Assembly (NCBI RefSeq): GCF_027460265.1
Contig: NZ_JAPZBC010000001.1
Coordinates: forward strand, 1,364,001 to 1,428,000
Reading direction: 5' to 3'
Origin: Streptomyces sp. WMMC940
Lineage (GTDB): Bacteria; Actinomycetota; Actinomycetes; Streptomycetales; Streptomycetaceae
Length of the DNA stretch: 64,000 nucleotides
Shown: positions 51,375 to 60,139 of the stretch, piece after piece
Layout of the letters: the number at the start of each line of letters is the position of its first letter
Position numbering within the stretch: the first letter of the stretch is position 1
The notes under the pieces: model-generated
The model's input: the letters and a program-made list of their open reading frames with translations, nothing else
Told to the model about the DNA's origin: nothing
The model's database searches: none
Made by a program: the position numbers and the translations under genes

Positions 51375-52469
51375 ATGCGCTCTGCCCGCACCCTGTGCGC
51401 CTCGGCCGCCATTACCGCGGTCCTGACGATTGCCGCACCCACCGCTTACGCGATGACCCTGGCCGAGGACTGGGGTCACGACAACGGTTCTTCGTCCAGC
51501 AGCCACGAGGGCAAGAAGGACGACGAGAAGAAGGACGACCACGGCAAGGACGACCACGACAAGAAGTGGGACAAGAAGGACCACCACAAGAAGTGGGACA
51601 AGGACGACCACGACGACGACGACCACGACGACGATGACGATGACGACGACGATGACGACGACGAGCCCAAGGGCGGCGTCGACGCCGGCGGCGGCTTCCT
51701 GAGCCGCGCCGTGGCCGAGGACGACGAGAAGAAGGACGACCACGGCAAGGACGACCACGACAAGGGTGACCACGACAAGAAGTGGGACAAGAAGGACCAC
51801 CACAAGAAGTGGGACAAGGACGACCACGACGACGACGACCACGACGACGATGACGACGATGACGACGACGAGCCCAAGGGCGGCGTCGACGCCGGCGGCG
51901 GCTTCCTCGCGTCGGTCATGAACGACGAGTGGGGCCAGGGCTCCAAGCAGGAAGACAACGGGTCCAAGCAGGAAGAGGACTCCAAGAAGGACGAGTACAG
52001 CAAGAAGGACGAGTACAGCAAGAAGGACGACAACGGGTCCAAGCAGGAGGACAGCGGATCCAAGCAGGAAGAGGACTCCAAGAAGGACGAGTACAGCAAG
52101 AAGGACGACAACGGGTCCAAGCAGGAAGAGGACTCGAAGAAGGACGAGTACGGCAAGAAGGACGACGAAAAGAAGGACTACGAGAAGAAGGACGACGAGA
52201 AGAAGGACTACGGCAAGGACGACCACGACAAGAAGTGGAAGCACAAGGACCACGACAAGGGCGACGACCACGACTACGACGACGACGACCACGACGATGA
52301 CGATGACGACGATGACGACGACGACCCCAAGGGCAGCGTTGACGCCGGCGGCGGCGGCCTCGCGATGAACAACGGCAGCCTGGCTGCCGGTTCGCTGCTC
52401 ATGCTCGGCGGCATCGGCGCCGGCGCCTGGAAGCTGCGCCGTCGTGGCGTGACCGGCACCTCGGCCTGA
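51375..52469 (+). CDS. Secreted Asp/Lys/His-rich polyampholyte with sortase-like C-terminus
   Basis: Protein of 364 residues. Signal peptide to about residue 26 (ITAVLTIAAPTAYA). Two near-identical modules of about 60 residues follow (KK/DD/HH-W runs, then a run of up to 12 Asp and PKGGVDAGGGFL), then a spacer with repeated SKQED(N/S)G and SKKDEY units, and a third module ending PKGSVDAGGGG. The C-terminus is a membrane segment (SLAAGSLLMLGGIGAGAW) and basic tail KLRRRG, as in sortase substrates. Modules 1 and 2 are separated by about 201 bases in DNA (51522 and 51723). The class F sortase gene follows 133 bases downstream. Function unknown; metal or water binding is conceivable. Confidence 0.8.
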   Translation: MRSARTLCASAAITAVLTIAAPTAYAMTLAEDWGHDNGSSSSSHEGKKDDEKKDDHGKDDHDKKWDKKDHHKKWDKDDHDDDDHDDDDDDDDDDDDEPKGGVDAGGGFLSRAVAEDDEKKDDHGKDDHDKGDHDKKWDKKDHHKKWDKDDHDDDDHDDDDDDDDDEPKGGVDAGGGFLASVMNDEWGQGSKQEDNGSKQEEDSKKDEYSKKDEYSKKDDNGSKQEDSGSKQEEDSKKDEYSKKDDNGSKQEEDSKKDEYGKKDDEKKDYEKKDDEKKDYGKDDHDKKWKHKDHDKGDDHDYDDDDHDDDDDDDDDDDPKGSVDAGGGGLAMNNGSLAAGSLLMLGGIGAGAWKLRRRGVTGTSA

Positions 52470-52503
52470 TCGAGGTCGCATCACACGCAGCTCGCTGCGC
52501 TGT

Positions 52504-52536
52504 CGCGGCCGCCGTCCTCTCCGGACGGCGGCCGCG
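52504..52536 (+). terminator. Hairpin between the polyampholyte and sortase genes
   Basis: 14-base perfect arms CGCGGCCGCCGTCC and GGACGGCGGCCGCG around TCTCC. It may end or weaken transcription between the two genes, setting substrate above enzyme. Confidence 0.7.
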
Positions 52537-52602
52537 GCGATGCGTTTCCCAGCCCCGATCCGGATCTCCCCGCCGCGTCCCGGCACACGAAAGGCCTCTC
52601 GC

Positions 52603-53292
52603 ATGAACGCCAGGCAACCGCTCGGCTCGCAGACGCCCCCCGAGCCCGCGCCGTCCCGCTCCCTCGGCCAGACCCTCCTGTGGCCGGTGCTGGCGGCCGC
52701 TTTGGGCGGACTGCTCTGCTACAACTCGCTCGGCGGCCAGACGGCCAACACCCCTCAGGCTCGCCCCGCGTCACCCGCCCCCGCGCCCGTCAGCCCGTCG
52801 AAGGCCGCTCCCGTCCACCCTCCGCTACCGCGTTCCGTCCCGACGCGCATCGCCATCCCGGCCATCTCGGTCAGCGCCCCCTTCACGGTGCTGACCCTCA
52901 ACAAGGCCGGGCAGTTGAACGCGCCGCCGCCCAACGACAAGAACCTGGTGGGCTGGTACGGGAAGGGCGCCACCCCGGGCGAGAAGGGCACGTCCATCCT
53001 CGCGGGTCACCTGGACACCATGACGGGGCCCGCGGTGTTCGAGTCGCTCAGCGCGCTCAAGCCCGGGAACAAGATCGACATCACCCGCCAGGACCGCAAG
53101 GTGGCCACCTTCAAGGTCGACTCTGTGGAGACCTTCAGCAAGGCCGCCTTCCCCAGTTCGCGGGTCTACAACGACACGCCGACCGCTCAGCTGCGCTTGA
53201 TCACCTGCGGCGGTCTCTACGACAAGAAGACCAAGGACTACAAGGACAACGTCGTCGTGTTCGCCCATCTCGACTCCGTCAGGAACGGCTGA
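52603..53292 (+). CDS. Class F sortase
   Basis: Transpeptidase that anchors proteins to the cell wall. Protein of 229 residues with an N-terminal membrane segment (TLLWPVLAAALGGLLCYNSL, about 24-43), a Pro-rich stem, and the sortase beta-barrel: GTSILAGHLDTMTGPAVFESL with the catalytic His, and RLITCGGLYDKKTKDYKDNVVVF with the catalytic Cys. No Arg is found after the Cys at the place where the active-site Arg normally sits; it is Lys-rich. The likely substrate is the polyampholyte encoded immediately upstream. ATG 52603 is preferred. Confidence 0.9.
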   Translation: MNARQPLGSQTPPEPAPSRSLGQTLLWPVLAAALGGLLCYNSLGGQTANTPQARPASPAPAPVSPSKAAPVHPPLPRSVPTRIAIPAISVSAPFTVLTLNKAGQLNAPPPNDKNLVGWYGKGATPGEKGTSILAGHLDTMTGPAVFESLSALKPGNKIDITRQDRKVATFKVDSVETFSKAAFPSSRVYNDTPTAQLRLITCGGLYDKKTKDYKDNVVVFAHLDSVRNG

Positions 53293-53481
53293 GCCCACCG
53301 GGCGCGGCCGGGGCGGGGGCGTCGTGGTGCACGGCCGTGGGGCCCGCCGGTCGTGAGGCTGTTTACCGGCGGCTCCGGCCCAGGGGTTGACCGGAGCCGC
53401 CGGGGGCATCCGAGGGGAGCGGATTGCCCGAACAGAACACCGTGGGGCCGACGAGGAGGAGTGTCGTCCGCAGTGCCACAC

Positions 53482-53501
53482 GCAGTAAATATATTTACCG
53501 C
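53482..53501. promoter_or_regulatory. AT-rich palindrome GTAAATATATTTAC
   Basis: Perfect 14-base palindrome (53485-53498), extended to 20 bases with one mismatch by flanking GCA/CGC. Very AT-rich for this genome. It sits between convergent stops, so it is not placed as a normal promoter operator. Confidence 0.55.
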
Positions 53502-53510
53502 CAAGTAAGC

Positions 53511-53536
53511 AAGAGCATGAAAAAATTCATGCTCTT
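53511..53536. terminator. Bidirectional terminator hairpin
   Basis: 11-base perfect arms AAGAGCATGAA and TTCATGCTCTT around AAAA. AT-rich stem, lying between the convergent sortase and rpiR genes. Confidence 0.7.
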
Positions 53537-53595
53537 CTGGGCGTGAAAGTCCCCCTTTCCTCCCGCCGGGGGAGGGGGGTGGGCCGTGCTGTCGG

Positions 53596-54516
53596 TCAGT
53601 CCTCGAGGAAGAAGTCGTGCTGTTCGGCGGCGTGCTCGTACCGCTCAAGCCGCCGCTGCGTGCGTTCGGGGTCCGCGTCCGCCATCGCCTGGAGGATCGC
53701 CGCCGACAGCACACCGGGCGCCGAGTAGGAGTCGAAGACGAGTCGCGAGCCGGTGCCGGCGGTGAGGGCCACGTCGACCTCGTCCACGAGCGGCCCCAGC
53801 GTGAGGTCCGTGATGAGGGCGGTCCGCAGACCCGTACGGCGTGCGGCGCGCACCGCCGACAGGGTCTCCTTGGCGTGCCGGGGCATCGCGAAGGCCAGCA
53901 CCCAGGTCCCGCCCGCCTCGCGCGACTGCAGCAGCGCGTCGTAGGCCACGCTCCCGCCCCGCGAGACCAGCCGGACGTCCGGGTGGATCCGCCGGGCCGC
54001 GTAGGCGAAGTACTCGGCGAGCGAGGTGGAGATCCGCAGCCCGAGGATCGTCAGCGGCACCGAGTGCGCCAGCTCTCGGCCCACCTCGAGCACCTGGCCG
54101 GTGTCGGCGAACCTGCGACGCAGGCTCTCGAGGTTCGCGATCTCGGCGTCGACCGCCGTCTGCAGTTCGTTGCGCCCGCTCTCGCCCGTCTCCGGGGAAC
54201 CGGCGACCGCACTGAGCGCGATGGGCTGCAACGCCTCGCGCAGCGCCGGGTAGCCGCTGAAGCCCACCGACGACGCGAAGCGCGTCACCGAGGGCTGGCT
54301 GACACCCACGCGCTCCGCGAGATCGGTGATCGACAGGAAGGCCGCTTCGGTGAGGTTGTCCGTGATGTACTGCGCGATACGCCGCTGCCCGGGTGACAAC
54401 CGGTGTCCGCCGAACAGCGCACGGACCCGCTCCACAGGAGCCGGCTCCGCGTCCGGAGTCCGTCTTCCCGGCGTGATCGCAGACGCCTGCGCGCGCGCCC
54501 GCTGATCTGATGGCAC
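53596..54516 (-). CDS. MurR/RpiR-family regulator with SIS domain
   Basis: Protein of 306 residues. N-terminal HTH_6 (YITDNLTEAAFLSITDLAERVGVSQPSVTRFASSVGFSGYPALREALQ), then a SIS phosphosugar-binding domain (PLTILGLRISTSLAEYFAYAARR, VLAFAMPRHAKETLSAVRAARR). Such regulators sense sugar phosphates or related metabolites. GTG 54516 is preferred as GGGAGG is 7 bases away; ATG 54552 has no ribosome site. It stands alone; its target is unclear, though the AT-rich palindrome at 53482 is near its stop. Confidence 0.9.
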   Translation of the reverse strand: MPSDQRARAQASAITPGRRTPDAEPAPVERVRALFGGHRLSPGQRRIAQYITDNLTEAAFLSITDLAERVGVSQPSVTRFASSVGFSGYPALREALQPIALSAVAGSPETGESGRNELQTAVDAEIANLESLRRRFADTGQVLEVGRELAHSVPLTILGLRISTSLAEYFAYAARRIHPDVRLVSRGGSVAYDALLQSREAGGTWVLAFAMPRHAKETLSAVRAARRTGLRTALITDLTLGPLVDEVDVALTAGTGSRLVFDSYSAPGVLSAAILQAMADADPERTQRRLERYEHAAEQHDFFLED

Positions 54517-54672
54517 CGTGTGCCTCCCTCTCGTCCCGCTCTCGCTCAACATAGCTCACCATGCGTGGTCGCCCGCGAGACTCTTCGTACAACCGGAAGG
54601 CCCTCCGGCCGTACGACCGGAGGGCCCCGGCGCCCTGTGCGGGCGGCCGGGGCCCTCGCGGGGACGGGTGCC

Positions 54673-55152
54673 TCAGCTCAGGGGGCCGAGGTCGCGGCTC
54701 TGACCTCCGGTGGTACGAGCGGGACGCAGCGTGCCGGGGCGGTCGGTCATGCCGGCCATGGCCACGCCGAGGCAGAGGGCCACGATGCCGACGATGACGT
54801 TGCTGACGACACTGCCGGTGACGGCGACGTTCCCGGCGACGATCCACGGGGAGAAGATCGTGAAGGCGCCGATCACGATGGCGCACCACGCCATGGCGTG
54901 GGTCCGCTCGTAGGCCGAGCCGAACCCGCCCAGGCACAGGGCGAAGGCGACACCGCAGATCAGGTTGGTGACGGCCAGGGTGGTGAGGCCGTTGAAACCG
55001 ACGATCCACGGTGACGCCGCGAGGTAGAGGCCCGTGAGGAGGGCCAGCGTTTCTGTCACCTGGCCGCGCGGCGACGCGGTGGCGCGTTCGAAGCGCGCGC
55101 GCATCTCTGCGAGATCAGGGTGCTGCTCGATGCTCGGTTGGTGTGTGGTCAT
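54673..55152 (-). CDS. SPW-repeat membrane protein
   Basis: Protein of 159 residues. Two SPW repeats, LYLAASPWIVGF (about 46-57) and FTIFSPWIVAG (about 98-108), each followed by membrane segments; four hydrophobic segments in all. N-terminus and C-terminus are polar. The family has no known function. ATG 55152 is preferred for the AAGGAGG site 8 bases upstream; the frame continues to 55179. It is followed by the convergently unrelated RpiR gene with 156 bases between. Confidence 0.85.
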   Translation of the reverse strand: MTTHQPSIEQHPDLAEMRARFERATASPRGQVTETLALLTGLYLAASPWIVGFNGLTTLAVTNLICGVAFALCLGGFGSAYERTHAMAWCAIVIGAFTIFSPWIVAGNVAVTGSVVSNVIVGIVALCLGVAMAGMTDRPGTLRPARTTGGQSRDLGPLS

Positions 55153-55336
55153 GCGGGCCGCCTCCTTCGGAAGCGTCAAATCGGCCCCTTTCCCCTGTAA
55201 TGAAACGCTTCTCGGGCGATTCCCTCAATCCCCCGGCAGTACTCGGCAACCACCCGGCGCTTCCCCGGCGTTCCCTCCGGCGGGACGGTGCACCGGTCCT
55301 TCGGCTGCCGGCCGGTGGTGCCGTCGCCGGGCGAGC

Positions 55337-56254
55337 TCAGGGCAGGGTCTGTCCGGCCTGGGGAGGGGCCGCACCGGAGGTCTGGTCCGGGGCCACCAAC
55401 GACTCCGCGAGGGGGATCCGGGCGAGGGTGAACACGCCGACGGTGATCAGCGCGAGCCCCAGCAACTCCGGCAGCAGCCACCAGCCGGTGCGCACGTGCT
55501 CCTCGTACAGGGTGACGCCGAGCAGCAGGCTCAGGGTGGCATCGCCGAGGGTGAGCGCGGGCTGGGAGGCGACCAGCGGGCCCGCCTGCAGGGCGTTCTC
55601 CAACAGGAACAGCGCGGTGCCGCCGGCGACCGCGAAGGCGTACACCTCCCAGGAGGTGAAGAAGGCCGCGGCTCCCTCGTCCTCGAGGATGTGGGTCGCC
55701 GACTTCATGAGGGCCGCGGTGAGGGAGTAGCTGATGGCGGTGGCCGTGCCGAGCAGGGCGGCGCGGGTGCGCCCCACGGGCCGTCTCAGCGCCACGACCG
55801 AGAGCGTGACGACCGCTCCCCCGCAGAGGGCGAGCGCGGGCAGCCAGCGGTCCAGGGGCACCTGTGTGCGGTTGCCGGTGGGGGACGCCGCGGCCAGGGC
55901 GATGCCCAGGCCCACCACGACGAGGCCCACGGCGCCCCAGCCGACCGGGGGCAGATGACTGCGCATCACGAGCGAGGCGACGATGAGTGCGAGCGGCAGT
56001 TCGAGGACGAACAGCGGCTGGACGATCGCCAGCGGTCCCGTGTTCAGCGCCAGCGCCTGGCACACCCCCGCCACGAGGACCGCGGCGATCCCGGCCAGCC
56101 AGAGGGGACGGCGCAGCAGATCGAGCATCAGCCCCGGCCGGAAGCCGCTGGAGCTGGGCACCTTGAGGGCTTCCTGGCGCTGCAGCACGGTGGCGACGGC
56201 GTTGCTGAGCGCCGAGGCGAGGGCGAAGCCCACCGGCACCAGGAGTGCCTGCAC
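55337..56254 (-). CDS. DMT-superfamily transporter (EamA/NIPA-like)
   Basis: Protein of 305 residues with about ten membrane segments (VPVGFALASALSNAVATVLQR, LWLAGIAAVLVAGVCQALAL, IVQPLFVLELPLALIVASLVM and so on). The pattern SALSNAVATVLQRQEA matches DMT proteins of the EamA/multidrug-like group with NIPA-like features. Function may be export of small molecules or metal transport; substrate unknown. Divergent from the small ORF at 56590. Confidence 0.85.
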   Translation of the reverse strand: MQALLVPVGFALASALSNAVATVLQRQEALKVPSSSGFRPGLMLDLLRRPLWLAGIAAVLVAGVCQALALNTGPLAIVQPLFVLELPLALIVASLVMRSHLPPVGWGAVGLVVVGLGIALAAASPTGNRTQVPLDRWLPALALCGGAVVTLSVVALRRPVGRTRAALLGTATAISYSLTAALMKSATHILEDEGAAAFFTSWEVYAFAVAGGTALFLLENALQAGPLVASQPALTLGDATLSLLLGVTLYEEHVRTGWWLLPELLGLALITVGVFTLARIPLAESLVAPDQTSGAAPPQAGQTLP

Positions 56255-56589
56255 CGTACGATCCTCCCGCCTCCGCCCCCGTGGCCGCCGTGGTTCCTGC
56301 CATCGTGCCCCCTGCCCGGGTCGCGCCGCGATCGGGGAGGGCCGGGCTGCGGTCCGAACGGGGTGGCCGGGGCCTCACCGCGAGGTCCACCCGTCCGCCC
56401 CCTCACGGACCGGTCGGCCCGCCCCCCGGGGCGGAACGCGGCCCAGCCCTCCGGCCAGGTCCGCAGTGCCGCCGTCGCTGCGAACTCCGCCGGGCTGCGG
56501 TCCGTTCGGGGGCGGCCGACAATGGCAGCGGGTCGCTGTCCGGCCCGCCCACGACGCCGCGGCGGCGTCGGCCCGAGAGGAACGTGCTC

Positions 56590-56775
56590 ATGCGCGCTGA
56601 GTCTTCGCCGGCCGCGCGGACGGAGGCCTTCATCGCGGTCGCGGTCGCCCTGTTCCGCGTCCGGCCCGTCCTGGTGGCATCCGTGGTTCCGGTGGCCGTA
56701 CGCCACGGGCTCGCGGTCCTCGGGAGGGTCCCGTCGCCCGGTTCGGGCGCGACGCCCGGCGAGGTCCTGCCGTGA
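56590..56775 (+). CDS. Small hypothetical protein, coupled to the FUSC gene
   Basis: 61 residues with one hydrophobic stretch (FIAVAVALFRVRPVLVASVVPVAV). Its stop TGA overlaps the GTG of the FUSC gene in GTGA form, suggesting coupling. No homologue recognised; it could also be a spurious frame. Start ATG 56590 has GAGAGGAAC upstream. Confidence 0.45.
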   Translation: MRAESSPAARTEAFIAVAVALFRVRPVLVASVVPVAVRHGLAVLGRVPSPGSGATPGEVLP

Positions 56776-58961
56776 AGAGCGGGGCGGAACGGACGGAGAT
56801 CCTCCATCGGTCGCTGCGGGTGTCCCTCGCCGCGTCCGCGGGCTTCTACGCGTTCCTTTACGGGCTCCACGATCCGGAGCTGGCGCTGTACGCGCTGTTC
56901 GCGCCGATCGCCCTCGGTCTGCTGTCCTCGATCCCCGGGTCCGGGCGGCAGCGGGCCGCGGTGATGCTGAAGGCGCTGCCGGTGGGCCTGGTGCTGGTGG
57001 CACTGGGAACCTTGCTGGCGGTGGCGACCTGGGCGGCGGTGCTCGGAATGCTCGTCGTGGGCTTCCTCCTCGCCTTCGCGGCGATCGCGGGGCCGCGGCC
57101 GGCGGGCGCCGCGCCGGGACTCCAGCTCTTCTACATCCTGGCCTGCTTCCCGCCGTACGAGCCGCAGACCCTGTGGCTGCGGCTCGCCGGACTCACCTTC
57201 GGAGTGGTGGTGCTGGCGCTGTGCGAGCTGTTCCTGCTGCCTCGGCAGGCGGGCCCGACGTACCGGTCGACCCTGGCGGAGGCCGTGGCCACGGCCGGCG
57301 ACACCGTGGCCGGACGCGTCAGCCTCTCCCCCGAGGACCTGCGGGCGGCCGGCTCGCGCCTGCGGCTGTCGAAGATCCCGCCCGCGGAACGCCCGGCGGG
57401 CCCGGGCCGTGCGGTGCGCGGACTGTCCCAGGCCGGGTCAGCCGCCCGGCGGCTGCTGGAGCAACTGGCCCATCAGACCGAGACCGGCGAACTGCGCCGG
57501 CTCGTCCGGAACGGTGCCGAGGCCGGTGGGCCCGGCGCGGAACACACCGACTCGGCGTCCGGGTCGCTGCTGCCGCGGGTGGCGGCCCTGTGCGACGAGA
57601 CCGCCGCGGCCCTGCGGGCGGGGCGGCCCGCCCTCGGCCCGCAGCGGATGGAGCAGGCGATCGACGCCTTCCAGCGGACGCGCCTCCGGCAGGCGACGGG
57701 GCCGGCGGAGGGGGTGCCCCCGGTGCCGGTGCTGCGCCGGCAGGCGGCGCTGCTGGCCGTCGCCGAGTCGGTGCGGATCCTGGAGATCTCCGTACGGGTC
57801 GGCCTCGACGGGCGGCGCACTCCGCCGATCGAGCCCCGGGAGCTGTTCTGGTACGCCGAGGCCTCCACCCCCCAGCTGTGGCTCCGCCGGGTCACCGGCA
57901 ACATGACGCTCCGCTCGGTGCAGTTCCAGAACGCGGTACGGATCGCGCTGGCCCTCGCGGCCGCCCGGTTCGTCGCGGGTTCGCTGGACCTGACCCACGG
58001 CTTCTGGGTGCTGCTGGCGGTACTGACGCTGAGCCGGACCACCGTCGGCCAGACCTGGGCGGCCATCCGCGAGGCGGTCGCCGGCAACCTGGTGGGGGCC
58101 GTCGCGGCGGGCGCCCTGCTCATCGGCCTGGGACAGCACACCGAGGCGTACGCCGTGCTCCTCGCGCCGGGCATGCTGATCGCGTTCGCGTTCGGGCCGC
58201 TGCTGGGCATCGCCTGGGCACAGGGGCTGTTCACGCTGGTGGTGGCCACCGCGTTCGCCCAGATCGCACCGGCGTCCTGGCAGCTGGCCGAGGCGCGGAT
58301 CGTGGACGTGGTGACCGGGAGCGCCATCGGTCTGCTGTGCGCGATGCTCGCCTGGCCCGCCGGCGCCCGGCGGGAGGTGCGCAGGACCATGGCGGGGCTG
58401 CTGCTGGAGTGCGGACCGCTGATCAGGGGCACCGTCGCCGTTCTGACGGCCTCGCCGCCGGGCTCGGCCCCTCCCCCGCCGACGCTCCCCGCGTTGCACC
58501 GGCTGCGCCTCGCCGAGTCCGCCTACGACCAGTTCCGCAGTGAGCCGGCGGGCAGCGCGCCCGTCCAGACCGACTGGCACGGCGTGCTGATCGCGGCCAA
58601 CCAGATCCTCCTCGGCGCCCACTGGCTGCCGCGGTTCGACCTGCCCGCGCACGCCCTGCCCCCGGACGCCGTCGACCGGGCACGTGCCGGCGCCCGGGCG
58701 CTGGCGCGGTGCACCGACCGGCTCGCCGCCCTGTGCACCGGTGAGCGGCCACCGCCCGACGGGACCCGGCCGGACCGCTCCCCGCCCCCGGGGCCGCCCC
58801 TGCCGGCACTGGTCGACCTCAACGTGTGGTTGCGCAGCCTCGACGCCCAGCTCGCCCGGATCGAGGCCCAGCTGCCCGACGCGGTCCGCCGGGCGGCACC
58901 CGGCACGTCCGAGCCGGGTGCCGCGGGCTCCGTGTCCGGTCCCGGCGGATCCGGAAGGTAG
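56772..58961 (+). CDS. FUSC-family inner-membrane protein
   Basis: Protein of 729 residues with two groups of membrane segments: residues 15-165 (SLAASAGFYAFLYGLHDPELALYALFAPIALG...) and about 390-540 (RIALALAAARFVAGSLDLTHGFWVLLAVLTLSRTTVGQTW, the FUSC signature). A cytoplasmic segment lies between and another after. The family resembles aromatic-acid exporter subunits (AaeB/YccS). The GTG start overlaps the preceding small ORF stop. The PP2C phosphatase gene begins 11 bases downstream, an operon-like arrangement. Confidence 0.9.
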   Translation: MKSGAERTEILHRSLRVSLAASAGFYAFLYGLHDPELALYALFAPIALGLLSSIPGSGRQRAAVMLKALPVGLVLVALGTLLAVATWAAVLGMLVVGFLLAFAAIAGPRPAGAAPGLQLFYILACFPPYEPQTLWLRLAGLTFGVVVLALCELFLLPRQAGPTYRSTLAEAVATAGDTVAGRVSLSPEDLRAAGSRLRLSKIPPAERPAGPGRAVRGLSQAGSAARRLLEQLAHQTETGELRRLVRNGAEAGGPGAEHTDSASGSLLPRVAALCDETAAALRAGRPALGPQRMEQAIDAFQRTRLRQATGPAEGVPPVPVLRRQAALLAVAESVRILEISVRVGLDGRRTPPIEPRELFWYAEASTPQLWLRRVTGNMTLRSVQFQNAVRIALALAAARFVAGSLDLTHGFWVLLAVLTLSRTTVGQTWAAIREAVAGNLVGAVAAGALLIGLGQHTEAYAVLLAPGMLIAFAFGPLLGIAWAQGLFTLVVATAFAQIAPASWQLAEARIVDVVTGSAIGLLCAMLAWPAGARREVRRTMAGLLLECGPLIRGTVAVLTASPPGSAPPPPTLPALHRLRLAESAYDQFRSEPAGSAPVQTDWHGVLIAANQILLGAHWLPRFDLPAHALPPDAVDRARAGARALARCTDRLAALCTGERPPPDGTRPDRSPPPGPPLPALVDLNVWLRSLDAQLARIEAQLPDAVRRAAPGTSEPGAAGSVSGPGGSGR

Positions 58962-58972
58962 GACGCGCGCCC

Positions 58973-60139
58973 GTGTCCGGCCGGAGTCTCCGCACCGCGC
59001 TGCGGCCCCCGTCCCCCCGCCGCGGGTGGGTGTGGTGGCTGCCCCTGGTCGCGGTGGCCGTCGACCTGGCCGCGGAGTTCGCCGTCCGGGGCCGCGAACC
59101 GGTGAGCTTCATGCTCATCGCCGTACCGCCGCTGGCCGCGGCGACGCGCGGCCCGCGGGGCACGGCGCTGTCGGCCGTGGTGTGTCTGGGGCTGCAGATG
59201 TGGATGGCCGCACGCCGCCCCGGGCACTTCGACGAGCAGCACCATGTGGCCGTCTACGCCGCCACGTTCGTCATCGGCGCCGCCAGCGTCGCGCTGGCCT
59301 GGCAGCGGGAGCGGACCCGGCAGCATCTGATCCGCGCCCACTCGGTCGCGGAGGCGATGCAGCGGACCCTGCTGCGTCCCGTGCCGGCCCGGCTCGGGCC
59401 GGTGCGCGCGGCGGGGTTCTACGAGGCCGGGGAGGGCGGCACGCTCGTCGGCGGTGACCTGTACGAGGTGTGCGAGACGCCCTTCGGGGTGCGGGCGATC
59501 ATCGGCGACGTCCGGGGCAAGGGACTGGACGCGGTCCAGACGGTCGCCGCCGTGCTGGGCAGCTTCCGGGTGTCAGCGCACGAGTGGCAGAGCCTGGGCA
59601 GTCTGGCGGAGAGGCTGGAGCTCAGCATCGCCCGCAACAGCCCGGCGGGCGACGAGGGCGACCCCGAGCTGTTCGTGACGGCGCTGGTGATGGAGTTCCC
59701 ACCGGACGGCGGCGAGGTGCGGATCGCAGACCGCGGGCACCCGTCGCCGCTGGTGGTCGGCCCGCAGGGGGCACGGCGGCTGGTCACCGCGCCCGGGCTG
59801 CCGCTGGGCCTGGGCACGCTGGCGGATGAGGGCGACGACACGACGGTGCACCCGCTCGGGCCCGGGGAGGTGCTCGTCGCGATCACGGACGGGGTGAGCG
59901 AGGCACGGAACGCGGACGGCGCTTTCTACCCGGTGCTGGAGCGGCTCGCCGAGCGGTTCGGCGGTGAGCGCGTTCCGGACCCCGAGGCGGTCGTGTCGTT
60001 CGTGCGGACCGACTCGGAGCGCTGGTCGGCCCGGTCCGAGGACGACGACCGGGCCGTCCTCGCCGTGTCCCTGGACGGGACGGAGCCGCGGCGGCGGGGC
60101 GACGGGGGCGCCTCCGCCCGCCCGGGGCCGTGTGGTTAG
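58973..60139 (+). CDS. SpoIIE-family PP2C serine phosphatase, membrane-anchored
   Basis: Protein of 388 residues. Four N-terminal membrane segments (about 20-115), then a coiled stretch (QRERTRQHLIRAHSVAEAMQRTLLR) and the PP2C domain with metal-binding GGTLVGGDLYEV, IIGDVRGKGLDAV, AITDGVSEARN and EDDDRAVLAVS. All catalytic Asp appear intact. Such phosphatases usually act on phosphorylated STAS anti-anti-sigma proteins in partner-switching; the RsbW-like ATPases at 7 and 9 kb are distant. GTG 58973 follows AGGA by about 10 bases and the FUSC stop by 11 bases. Confidence 0.9.
   Translation: MSGRSLRTALRPPSPRRGWVWWLPLVAVAVDLAAEFAVRGREPVSFMLIAVPPLAAATRGPRGTALSAVVCLGLQMWMAARRPGHFDEQHHVAVYAATFVIGAASVALAWQRERTRQHLIRAHSVAEAMQRTLLRPVPARLGPVRAAGFYEAGEGGTLVGGDLYEVCETPFGVRAIIGDVRGKGLDAVQTVAAVLGSFRVSAHEWQSLGSLAERLELSIARNSPAGDEGDPELFVTALVMEFPPDGGEVRIADRGHPSPLVVGPQGARRLVTAPGLPLGLGTLADEGDDTTVHPLGPGEVLVAITDGVSEARNADGAFYPVLERLAERFGGERVPDPEAVVSFVRTDSERWSARSEDDDRAVLAVSLDGTEPRRRGDGGASARPGPCG

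Larger units (their letters stand above)
53293..53595. other. Convergent intergenic region with AT-rich palindrome and terminator
   Basis: 303 bases between the sortase and rpiR stops. Two unusual AT-rich elements are listed separately (53482-53501 and 53511-53536). No gene. Confidence 0.6.

Noticed and set aside
51500..52350. CRISPR-like or satellite array
   Set aside because: The repeats are in-frame coding units of Asp/Lys/His-rich protein, not spacer-separated direct repeats.
54516..54552. ATG 54552 as start of the RpiR regulator
   Set aside because: No ribosome site there, while GTG 54516 has GGGAGG at the right distance.
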